From contig CAZQGJ010000001.1 of the NCBI GenBank assembly GCA_964592905.1, positions 1-35,906 on the forward strand: 35,906 bases of DNA, read 5' to 3'. Below are positions 7,652 to 15,100 of this stretch, piece after piece. Position numbers and translations under genes: made by a program. The notes beneath the pieces were generated by a model, which was not told where the DNA came from, did not search any database, and saw only the letters and a list, made by a program, of their open reading frames with translations. Source of the DNA: CAZQGJ01 sp964592905. Lineage in GTDB: Bacteria > Patescibacteriota > UBA1384 > CAYGGE01. How positions within the stretch are numbered: the stretch's first letter is position 1; every line of letters starts with the position of its first letter.

Positions 7652-8629
7652 TTGCTCGAGGCTAAGCGGTTAGCGATTATTATGCACGAAAAGCCCGATG
7701 CCGATACCATCGGCTCATCGCTGGCTTTAGCTCGCGGGCTCTGGCAACGAGGAGTTAAGTCTCGACTCTATAGCCGAGACCGCTGGCCAGCCCCCTTTAG
7801 ATATCTGATTGAGGACGAGCGGCTGGAGCCTAGATTCGACCCTGACGAGCCGGACACGGTTGTCGTCATTGATTGCGGTGACTTGCGCCGAACCGGCTAT
7901 CCAAATGAGGTAACGCGATTTGCCGAACAGGCTGGACGGCTAATTCATATCGATCACCACGGTGAGAGCGACCTCTATCGGCTGGCTAACTACCGCTATT
8001 ACGATCCCGAGGCGGCAGCCACCGGCGAGATGATTCATCGGCTACTGCTCTGTCTCGAGGTTGAGATAACATCGAATATTGCCAAACCGTTATTTGCCAG
8101 TCTCTATTATGATACCGGCGGCTTTAAGCATGCTAACACCGACAGCCGAACGCTCGAGCTGGCCGGTTCATTATTAAGCGCTGGAGCTAACCTCAAGGAG
8201 TTAGTCCGTCATAGCGAGCTCGATCGCTCCTTAGCCCAACTGCGACTGTGGGGGCGAGCGCTAGAAAATAGCTGGCTCAATGATAAATATGGCCTATTGG
8301 TAACAGTTTTGACTCAAAAGGATTTTGCCGAGCTCGAGGCGGATCCTAGCGAAGCGGCTGGTCTGATTAATTTGATGAACCAAGCCAACGAGGCAAAGGT
8401 CGCCCTGTTACTCTACGAAACCGAGGCGGGGTTGCGCGGTAGCCTCCGCACCGAAAGTCAAAGAATTGACTTAGGCGAGCTCGCCAACTGGCTTGGCGGT
8501 GGGGGATTACGGCGGGCCGCCGGCTTTCAATTACCGGCTAGGCTTGTCAAAGAGGCAGAAAACTGGCATATTGCTCTTAGTTACTCACCTCAAGCCGGGG
8601 TGGCGGAATGGCAGACGCGGCGGACTTAA
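7652..8629 (+). CDS. DHH-family phosphoesterase (NrnA/RecJ-like)
   Basis: A 325-aa protein with the DHH phosphoesterase motifs: H12-x3-D16-A-D18 (HEKPDAD), D74 (VVVIDCGD) and D101-H102-H103, followed by a DHHA1 substrate-binding domain with GGGG near 277-280. Relatives degrade short oligoribonucleotides, pAp or cyclic dinucleotides. The start is doubtful: TTG 7652 is the only ordinary start, yet the same frame stays open upstream to 7568 and encodes a helix (LTEIARLLLEAKR) typical of the family's N-terminus. The last 12 codons lie within tRNA-Leu(UAA), and the TAA stop (8627-8629) is the tRNA anticodon. The natural protein end may be near SYSP with the rest a run-on. Confidence 0.88.
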   Translation: MLEAKRLAIIMHEKPDADTIGSSLALARGLWQRGVKSRLYSRDRWPAPFRYLIEDERLEPRFDPDEPDTVVVIDCGDLRRTGYPNEVTRFAEQAGRLIHIDHHGESDLYRLANYRYYDPEAAATGEMIHRLLLCLEVEITSNIAKPLFASLYYDTGGFKHANTDSRTLELAGSLLSAGANLKELVRHSELDRSLAQLRLWGRALENSWLNDKYGLLVTVLTQKDFAELEADPSEAAGLINLMNQANEAKVALLLYETEAGLRGSLRTESQRIDLGELANWLGGGGLRRAAGFQLPARLVKEAENWHIALSYSPQAGVAEWQTRRT

Positions 8630-8678
8630 AATCCGCTAGGCAAAACCTGTGCGGGTTCGAGTCCCGCTCCCGGCACCA
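8594..8678 (+). tRNA. tRNA-Leu(TAA)
   Basis: Acceptor GCCGGGG (8594-8600) pairs with TCCCGGC (8668-8674), with encoded ACCA. Anticodon stem GCGGA/TCCGC with loop CTTAAAA gives TAA at 8627-8629. A long variable arm fits Leu. The 5' part overlaps the end of the DHH gene, and the accessory block begins just after the 3' end. Confidence 0.95.
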
Positions 8679-8717
8679 ACAAAACAAAACAGTTGTCGCA
8701 AGTGATAAGGTGCTCTA

Positions 8718-8993
8718 ATGATTAATCAAGAAAATAAATTACAACGATTTCTTGGCAAGAAAATTACTTTAAAAGATCTCGTTTCATTGACGTTATGGAT
8801 GTATAGCGGTTTGCTAGTAATCGGCATGATTATGTCAAAACTCTTTGATGTGGAGTTTATCGACGAATTTATGAAGTGGCCCTTCAAAGATGTAGTGTTT
8901 TGGTTATTGTTTTCGTTCAAAGTAGTGCCAGACCTTATTAGCTGGTTAGGGTCTATCAACAGAAAAAAATCGAATGGCATAAAGACTCGTTAG
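8718..8993 (+). CDS. Small two-helix membrane protein, unknown
   Basis: A 91-aa protein with two hydrophobic segments, about residues 24-43 and 57-77, separated by an acidic/aromatic linker and ending in a Lys/Arg-rich tail. This suggests a small inner-membrane protein. AAGGTG precedes the ATG at a workable distance. I do not recognise a family. It is the first gene after tRNA-Leu(UAA) and is more AT-rich than the core genes to its left, as is the whole block to 19240. Confidence 0.55.
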   Translation: MINQENKLQRFLGKKITLKDLVSLTLWMYSGLLVIGMIMSKLFDVEFIDEFMKWPFKDVVFWLLFSFKVVPDLISWLGSINRKKSNGIKTR

Positions 8994-9112
8994 AGCTCTC
9001 AAGCATTCATAATATATGAAGAGTTTAAAATTCAATAAGAATCTGGTCCCAATAGTTCTCGATGGCTCCATGGAATAACAATCTCATTGCCAATTTAACC
9101 AGCTATTGACAG

Positions 9113-9141
9113 TTGACATATCGTAACCGATTTGATAAATT
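9113..9141 (+). promoter_or_regulatory. Promoter of a small RNA
   Basis: A perfect TTGACA (9113-9118), a 17-base spacer and TAAATT (9136-9141). A second TTGACA overlaps upstream at 9106-9111. The predicted start is near 9148. No protein gene follows for over 350 bases. Confidence 0.7.
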
Positions 9142-9147
9142 ATTTAT

Positions 9148-9224
9148 GGAATTGCTTCCGACCCGAAATGTGGTGGTTACCACCGCAATCTCTTCCAAGA
9201 GATAGGGTCGGGAGTTTTTTATTC
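9148..9224 (+). ncRNA. Candidate small RNA with three-way junction and terminator
   Basis: An outer stem pairs 9156-9164 with 9205-9213 over 9 bp. It encloses two hairpins: GGTGG/CCACC (9172-9176, 9180-9184) and ATCTCT/AGAGAT (9188-9193, 9198-9203). The outer stem runs into GTTTTTTATT, so it also acts as terminator. With the promoter at 9113-9141 this makes an independent transcript of about 75 bases. I do not recognise the class. It could be a trans-acting RNA, or a leader that stops transcription toward hsdR. Confidence 0.6.
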
Positions 9225-9258
9225 AGGAGATACCTCTACTAGGATCTCTTGTTTTTTG
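9225..9258 (+). terminator. Second hairpin with T tract
   Basis: GAGAT (9227-9231) pairs with ATCTC (9244-9248), continued inside by CCT/AGG past one bulged A, and is followed by TTGTTTTTTG. It stands directly after the small RNA and may back up its terminator. Confidence 0.5.
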
Positions 9259-9519
9259 ATTAGAGCTCTATAGTCATCTGCATATTTCCATTTTTCTTCG
9301 ACGGAACAATTAACCACACCACAAACATAATTGACTGGCTTAGTGACTTATTCCTTTGTGATGAAATACTTGTTTGAGACAAAATCTAATCCAGGATCAC
9401 TAGATCTGTCAATGAAATCTAGCATGCCTTAAAAGGACCATGCAAAGACCGAGGTTTGTACTACACCTAAATATATGGTTTTCCCCCTCCTAAAAGAGTA
9501 AAATGAACACAAGGACGGT
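9259..9519 (+). other. Intergenic leader of hsdR, no gene seen
   Basis: No supportable gene on either strand. The stretch has a small inverted repeat (CTAGAT/ATCTAG near 9399-9421) and a weak ribosome binding site (aaggacg) just before the hsdR start. I see no convincing promoter. Confidence 0.4.
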
Positions 9520-11901
9520 ATGGCAAACGAAACATTTTCACGAGTTATTATTGATCGAAAATTAAGGGAAGCCGGCTGGGATATTGAAGATTCCAACCAG
9601 GTTATTTTTGAGGATCATGGAATTGCCGGCCGCTCTGATTACATCCTTAAGGATAAACAGGGTCGTCCGCTTGCACTCATCGAGGCTAAGGGACCGGATA
9701 TTGACCCTTATAACGCCAAGCAACAAGCACTCAACTATGCTGAAACACAATATAAGGGAAAGATTAACCATATCTACCTGGCGAATGATCATCTTATTTA
9801 CTTTTGGGATTTTACAACTGGTGGCGATGCTATTCCTGTTCCCCATTTTTTCTCTCAAAATGACCTAAGCCGTAAGCAGCAGGTTAAAACTTTAGCTCAT
9901 ACGGAGCCGCTCAATCAAAAAATGGTTGAAAAGGATTATTTTCACGATGTTGATTCAGATATTATGCTTAGGCCTTATCAGATGGAAGCTTGGCACGCCA
10001 TTGCTGGTGATTATGATAATGGAAAACGAGGCTTTCTTTTGGAAATGGCTACCGGAACCGGTAAAACAGTCCTTGCTTCATTAATAATTTCTAAATTCCT
10101 CCGTACTCATCAAGCACAAACAGTTTTATTCGTGGTAGACCGCATTGAACTCGCTCGTCAAACTAAAGGCACATTTGAACACTTGCTTGGTCACCTCTCT
10201 GCGGTTGGTACTTACTGGGGTGATTCCAAGAAGAATCTGGTTGGAGCGAATGTTGTTATCGCAACTATTCAATCGTTGATCGCTCACGGTCAGGATGTTT
10301 TTACGCCAGGGTATTTTGATTTAGTCATTCACGACGAAGCGCACCGTAGCATCTATTCACCAGAGGCTCGCGGAATTATGGATTATTTCGTAGGTGCCAC
10401 AAAAATTGGTCTGACTGCCACCCCAAAGGATTTCTTAAAAAATCTGGATATGGGACGACTCGGCCTTGATGATCCCCGGGCAGCTGAACTACGAGTACAG
10501 CGTGACACCTACCGCTATTTTGGTTGTGAAAATGGCCAGGCTACATTCCGATACACGCTCCAAGATGGGGTCAAAGAAGGTTTTTTGGTACCGCCAAAGC
10601 TACATAAGATGACTTCCGCTCTAACACAACAAGCGCTCAGCCCAGAGGGTTTGGTTGGTGAAGCTGATTATGAAAATGAAAGTTACAGCGTCAAAGATCT
10701 TGAAAAGAAAGTTTTTGTACCAGAGCGCAATCGACTTATGATGCAGGAATTCCTCGAATATGCCGAGAAATCTCCAGATGGCAATATCGGAAAGACGATT
10801 ATTTTTGCAGTTAATCAAACGCATGCTACAAGTCTTGAGAAAATTCTTAATCAACTAAAACCCGAGTTTGGTGGCCGGTTTGCCATAACAATTACTAGCC
10901 GGGTTCAAGGTGCTCATGATCTAGCACGAGACTTTAAGAAACTTGATAATAACCTACCTCGTGCAGCTGTTTCAGTAGATATGCTAACTACTGGTTACGA
11001 CGCTCCAGAGGTACAAAACATCGTTCTTGCCCGGCCAGTATTTGAACCCACTCTTTACCAACAGATTAAGGGTCGAGGCACCCGCCTCTGTAAAGAAATT
11101 GATAAAAAACAATTTGTAGTTTTTGATTTCTGTGGCGTCTGTGAATACTTTGAAGAGCAGTACGACTGGAAAGCACCTCAAAAGATTACAAAGCCAACCG
11201 ATGAGACAACCCCACCAACGCCAAAAGGGCCTTACGGACCTAGCCCAACTGGTGAAGGTGAGCCACCAGAACCGCCAGCTCCTAAAACTGAAACGTCCAC
11301 TATCTCTCGTTTGGATGTAGTTGGTTCACGCGATCAAATTATCTATGGGCCCGATGGTGACAAAGTCGATCGTGAAATGTATCAGGATGAGTGGAGCCGA
11401 CAGGTCAAAACCTTTGTCGATGCTCACCCAGAGGCTATAGAGATGGCTCAAGACGACACAAAGACTGAGGAGCTGATTGATCTCCTTAATACTGAACTAT
11501 TAAACCGACCTGATTTTTACTTTAATGAGGGTAACCTCATCCAATCACACAGAGTTATTGCATCTGTTCGAGACTTTTTTCTGTCCGCAATCGGTAAAGG
11601 ATCGTTACCAAAACGCAATGAGCAGCTAGGCGAATGGCGTAACGGAATGCTTGATAAGTATGGTCAGGCATCATCAGGTGGTTCACAGAAGCGCTACCTA
11701 ATGACCCGATTAATGGTTGATGAAATAATGAAGAACGACGAGCTTCGTATTGGCCTTCAACAAAAACCAAGTTTGAATTTCTTGCTTCATGAGCCATTTA
11801 ATCTTGACTTTAGACCAGAAGAATGGCTATATACATACGGCAAAGACACCCTTTTCGAGATGGTGCACGATGTTAAGAATAGCCAATTACTGAAAGTCTA
11901 A
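9520..11901 (+). CDS. hsdR: Type I restriction enzyme, R subunit (HsdR, EcoEI-like)
   Basis: A 793-aa restriction and translocation subunit that cuts unmethylated DNA after ATP-driven tracking. The N-terminal nuclease domain shows D40 and E55-A-K57, the PD-(D/E)XK pattern. A superfamily 2 helicase follows: Walker A ATGTGKT near 177-183, DEAH at 272-275, and motif VI with QIKGRGTR near 513-520. The C-terminal third, after a Pro-rich linker around residues 565-590, fits the EcoEI_R_C domain that contacts the methylase complex. It starts the accessory operon; the fused methylase-specificity gene begins 3 bases after its stop. Length is normal for this subtype. Confidence 0.95.
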   Translation: MANETFSRVIIDRKLREAGWDIEDSNQVIFEDHGIAGRSDYILKDKQGRPLALIEAKGPDIDPYNAKQQALNYAETQYKGKINHIYLANDHLIYFWDFTTGGDAIPVPHFFSQNDLSRKQQVKTLAHTEPLNQKMVEKDYFHDVDSDIMLRPYQMEAWHAIAGDYDNGKRGFLLEMATGTGKTVLASLIISKFLRTHQAQTVLFVVDRIELARQTKGTFEHLLGHLSAVGTYWGDSKKNLVGANVVIATIQSLIAHGQDVFTPGYFDLVIHDEAHRSIYSPEARGIMDYFVGATKIGLTATPKDFLKNLDMGRLGLDDPRAAELRVQRDTYRYFGCENGQATFRYTLQDGVKEGFLVPPKLHKMTSALTQQALSPEGLVGEADYENESYSVKDLEKKVFVPERNRLMMQEFLEYAEKSPDGNIGKTIIFAVNQTHATSLEKILNQLKPEFGGRFAITITSRVQGAHDLARDFKKLDNNLPRAAVSVDMLTTGYDAPEVQNIVLARPVFEPTLYQQIKGRGTRLCKEIDKKQFVVFDFCGVCEYFEEQYDWKAPQKITKPTDETTPPTPKGPYGPSPTGEGEPPEPPAPKTETSTISRLDVVGSRDQIIYGPDGDKVDREMYQDEWSRQVKTFVDAHPEAIEMAQDDTKTEELIDLLNTELLNRPDFYFNEGNLIQSHRVIASVRDFFLSAIGKGSLPKRNEQLGEWRNGMLDKYGQASSGGSQKRYLMTRLMVDEIMKNDELRIGLQQKPSLNFLLHEPFNLDFRPEEWLYTYGKDTLFEMVHDVKNSQLLKV

Positions 11902-11904
11902 TTT

Positions 11905-14409
11905 ATGTCACATACAGATTTCAAAAATCGAGTCGACGGTTTGATGAATATTTTATGGAGTGGTGGGGTTGCTAACCATTCCACAATCATTGAGCAGATA
12001 AACTACTTAGTCTTCTTGCGTTCTCTTAGTAAAAAAGACGACCATGCCATGCGTATCGATCCCGAAGCAGAGCGGGTTTTTCAAGGTGAATTATCCCAGT
12101 ACCACTGGGATAATTTGCTTGTATTAAATGCCGAGGTTCTTTTTAGCACCCTTGAAGATATTTATCGTCGATTGCCCGAGCTTACGACTGACAAGACTAT
12201 TCAACTTCTTTACCGTGACGCTCATGTGAAGGTTTTCGACAAACCAACCTTACGGCGGCTTGTCCACGAAATTGAGCAGCTAATGAGCGATCTTGAAAAA
12301 GAAGCTACGACCGGCCGTAATGACATCTTCGGTGATATGTACGAATATCTCCTCAGTAAGCTAGCTCAGGCCGGTACTCTCGGATCATTCCGAACACCAC
12401 GTCATATTATTAATTTTATTGTTGATGTCATCGATCCCGATAAAGGCGAAACTATTCTTGACCCAGCTTGCGGCACAGCTGGCTTCTTAGTAGCAGCGTT
12501 GGAGCACCTCAAAGAAAAATACTCGTCAGAGGAATTCAAGAAGGAGAACAAGCATCCGCTCGATTTACTGAGCCCCGACGAGCGCAAATTCCTTTTCCAA
12601 CACACATTCACCGGATTCGATAGTGATTTTGATATGTTCAAGTTCGGCCTCATGAACCTCTACCTTCACCAGCTTGAGCATCCAAACATTAAGCGCATTA
12701 ATACACTCGTTGATACCGCCGGTGATCGTACTAAATGGGATATCATTCTTGCTAATCCTCCATTTGCAGGTGCCGTGGATCAATCAAGTATTAGCGAAGA
12801 TCTACAAATGGGAACGCGCGCTACCGAAATCCTGTTCCTGCGGTATATGATTGATCACTTATCACCTACTGGAAGAACCGGCGTAATCGTACCGGAAGGT
12901 ATTATTTTTTCTAATACCAATGCACATAAAAAAATTCGACAATTACTTATCGAAACAGCTGGCTTATGGGCAGTAGTTTCGCTTCCTGCCGGCGTATTTA
13001 ATCCATATTCTGGCGTGAAAACTAGTATTCTGTTTTTTGATAAATCAATTGCAAGAAATATTGAGAGTATTCTTTTTGCAAAAGTAAGTCATGACGGTTT
13101 TGATTTGGGGGCAAGTAAAAGGCTTGTTGATAAGGACGATCTACCGAATGCATTAAACGCCTTGCTAAAATATCACAGTGGATTAAGGAATAAGGCTTCA
13201 AACGCTGCTGAAGCAATTTATATCTTGGGTGCAGAAATTGCACACTTAATCCCAAAGCACAAAATTTCTGAAACTGGCGACTATAATCTCTCTGGAGATC
13301 ACTATCTACTCTCCTCTGAATACTCTGATGCTAAATGGCCGATGGTCTCAATAGAAGAATTATGCGATCTGGGAAGAGGGCGCGTAATAAACAAACAAGA
13401 TATTGCGAAAAATCCCGGGGCTTTCCCAGTTTACTCTTCACAAACAACCGATGACGGTATCTTTGGATATTTAGGTTCCTATGATTTTGACGGTGAATAT
13501 GTAACTTGGACTACAGATGGAGCGAATGCCGGAACAGTTTTTTACAGAACTGGAAAATTCAACTGCACCAATGTATGCGGGACATTAAAAGCCAAAACGA
13601 AAAAAATAAATATGAGATTTTTGGCACAAGCTTTAAATAGGATCGCATATAAACATGTTATTCATGCTGGAAACCCAAAATTAATGAATAACGTAATGGC
13701 AAAAATTACAGTCCCTCTTCCCCCACTTGAAATTCAAGATCAGATCGTAAAAGAATTGCGTGGTTATCAAGAGATTATTGACGGAGCGACACAGATCGTC
13801 GCTAACTGGAAATGCAAAATCGAAATCGATACAACATGGGAAAGAGTAAAGCTTAAAGATGTTTGCAATATTAACCCCAAGAAAATTGAGATCAAAAATA
13901 TCAATCCGGAAACAGAAGTTTCTTTTGTGCCAATGGCTGATTTAAATCAAAATAATGCTAATTTTGTGATCAAGCAGACAAAAAAGCTATCTGAAGTTAT
14001 AGGAAGTTACACCTATTTTACAGAAAACGATGTTTTACTTGCCCGTGTAACACCATGTTTTGAAAATGGTAAAGCGGGTATCGCAAGAAAACTAAAGAAT
14101 AAAATTGGTTTTGGATCGAGTGAATATATCGTGATTAGACCAAGTGAGAAAATCTTACCGGAAATCATCTATTGTTATATTTCGGAGCAAAGATTTAACG
14201 CTGCTGGAAAAATAAAAATGACTGGCACTGGTGGCCTACAGCGAGTACCAGTTGATTTTGTACAAAACTGGGAAATATCCCTACCTCCACTCGAAGTTCA
14301 AAGGCAGATTGTGGATCAAATAGACATCGAACGCACTTTAGTTGATGGAAATAAAAAATTAATTGAGATCTACAAAAGAAAAATTATCGATGTTTTAAGC
14401 GCAATATAA
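11905..14409 (+). CDS. hsdM: Type I restriction-modification fused HsdM-HsdS (methylase plus specificity)
   Basis: An 834-aa protein that joins two normally separate subunits. Residues 1-470 are an N6-adenine methylase: an N-terminal HsdM domain, the SAM-binding motif DPACGTAGF (186-194) and the catalytic NPPF (284-287). From about W478 comes a first target-recognition domain with the usual opening (WPMVSIEELC) and the closing LPPLEIQDQIV helix. A second one begins near W645 (WERVKLKDVC) and ends with LPPLEVQRQIV. Two domains imply a two-part target sequence. No separate hsdS is present in the window, so the fusion must supply specificity. It methylates host DNA and guides HsdR. Confidence 0.93.
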   Translation: MSHTDFKNRVDGLMNILWSGGVANHSTIIEQINYLVFLRSLSKKDDHAMRIDPEAERVFQGELSQYHWDNLLVLNAEVLFSTLEDIYRRLPELTTDKTIQLLYRDAHVKVFDKPTLRRLVHEIEQLMSDLEKEATTGRNDIFGDMYEYLLSKLAQAGTLGSFRTPRHIINFIVDVIDPDKGETILDPACGTAGFLVAALEHLKEKYSSEEFKKENKHPLDLLSPDERKFLFQHTFTGFDSDFDMFKFGLMNLYLHQLEHPNIKRINTLVDTAGDRTKWDIILANPPFAGAVDQSSISEDLQMGTRATEILFLRYMIDHLSPTGRTGVIVPEGIIFSNTNAHKKIRQLLIETAGLWAVVSLPAGVFNPYSGVKTSILFFDKSIARNIESILFAKVSHDGFDLGASKRLVDKDDLPNALNALLKYHSGLRNKASNAAEAIYILGAEIAHLIPKHKISETGDYNLSGDHYLLSSEYSDAKWPMVSIEELCDLGRGRVINKQDIAKNPGAFPVYSSQTTDDGIFGYLGSYDFDGEYVTWTTDGANAGTVFYRTGKFNCTNVCGTLKAKTKKINMRFLAQALNRIAYKHVIHAGNPKLMNNVMAKITVPLPPLEIQDQIVKELRGYQEIIDGATQIVANWKCKIEIDTTWERVKLKDVCNINPKKIEIKNINPETEVSFVPMADLNQNNANFVIKQTKKLSEVIGSYTYFTENDVLLARVTPCFENGKAGIARKLKNKIGFGSSEYIVIRPSEKILPEIIYCYISEQRFNAAGKIKMTGTGGLQRVPVDFVQNWEISLPPLEVQRQIVDQIDIERTLVDGNKKLIEIYKRKIIDVLSAI

Positions 14410-14428
14410 TGCAGTTGACGGAGCGCAG

Positions 14429-15100
14429 ATGGCTGATACTAATAACCTGAATAAACCTACACTTGAAGAAAAGCTATCACTCAAAGCAAGCCAGCTTCGA
14501 AGAGCCTTACAGGACAAAAACTATCCTCAGTCTGCCAACGCACATTTTGGAGTTTGGATAGCACTATTAAGTAAGGAAGATTATCAAGAAGCCTGCCCTC
14601 ATGCAGCGTTATCGGCGCGAAGGCTGATGGAATGTGCAGCATTAGAGATCACGGGACTACAACCTGAGAAAAACCCTGGTGACATAGCGAATGAAGTAAA
14701 AAGATTAAAAGAAAGTTTAAGCAAGGCAAACCCATCGGAGGTTGATGGCATGTGGATTGTGCCATTGTCATTTTCTAAAGATTTACAAAAGTTTTTCGAC
14801 ACATTCGATAAGCGCCAGACAAGAAATCAACGTATGCAGGAGATGTTGATGAAAGCTGACCCTAGCGGTATCCCGATTCCAGAAGATGTGAGAGGGTTAA
14901 TGGCTTCGGATTGGGTTAGCCTTTTTGGATATTTTAGCAATACATTGCACTTTTCCTATCCTCAGGAAATTAAACGCGAGGAATTAATCCAAAAAATAGA
15001 GAAGTTAGAACAACTATTATTAGAGTATATCCTCTACGCGGGTGCGGTTGAAAACCTCGATGAGATTGATAGCCTCATCGAAGAAACGGAAGTGATATGA
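14429..15100 (+). CDS. Unknown 223-aa helical protein, partner of the 847-aa gene
   Basis: I do not recognise the family with confidence. It is almost wholly helical and charged. The segment with AALSARRLMECAALEITG (about 60-77), then a later DWVSLFGYFSNTLHFS, has the feel of HEPN/DUF4145-type proteins, but I see no R-x4-H nuclease motif, so this stays a guess. The ATG has ACGGAG upstream. Its stop overlaps the start of the next gene by four bases (ATGA), so the two are almost certainly made together. It lies 19 bases after the hsdMS fusion, in what looks like one operon. Confidence 0.65.
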   Translation: MADTNNLNKPTLEEKLSLKASQLRRALQDKNYPQSANAHFGVWIALLSKEDYQEACPHAALSARRLMECAALEITGLQPEKNPGDIANEVKRLKESLSKANPSEVDGMWIVPLSFSKDLQKFFDTFDKRQTRNQRMQEMLMKADPSGIPIPEDVRGLMASDWVSLFGYFSNTLHFSYPQEIKREELIQKIEKLEQLLLEYILYAGAVENLDEIDSLIEETEVI

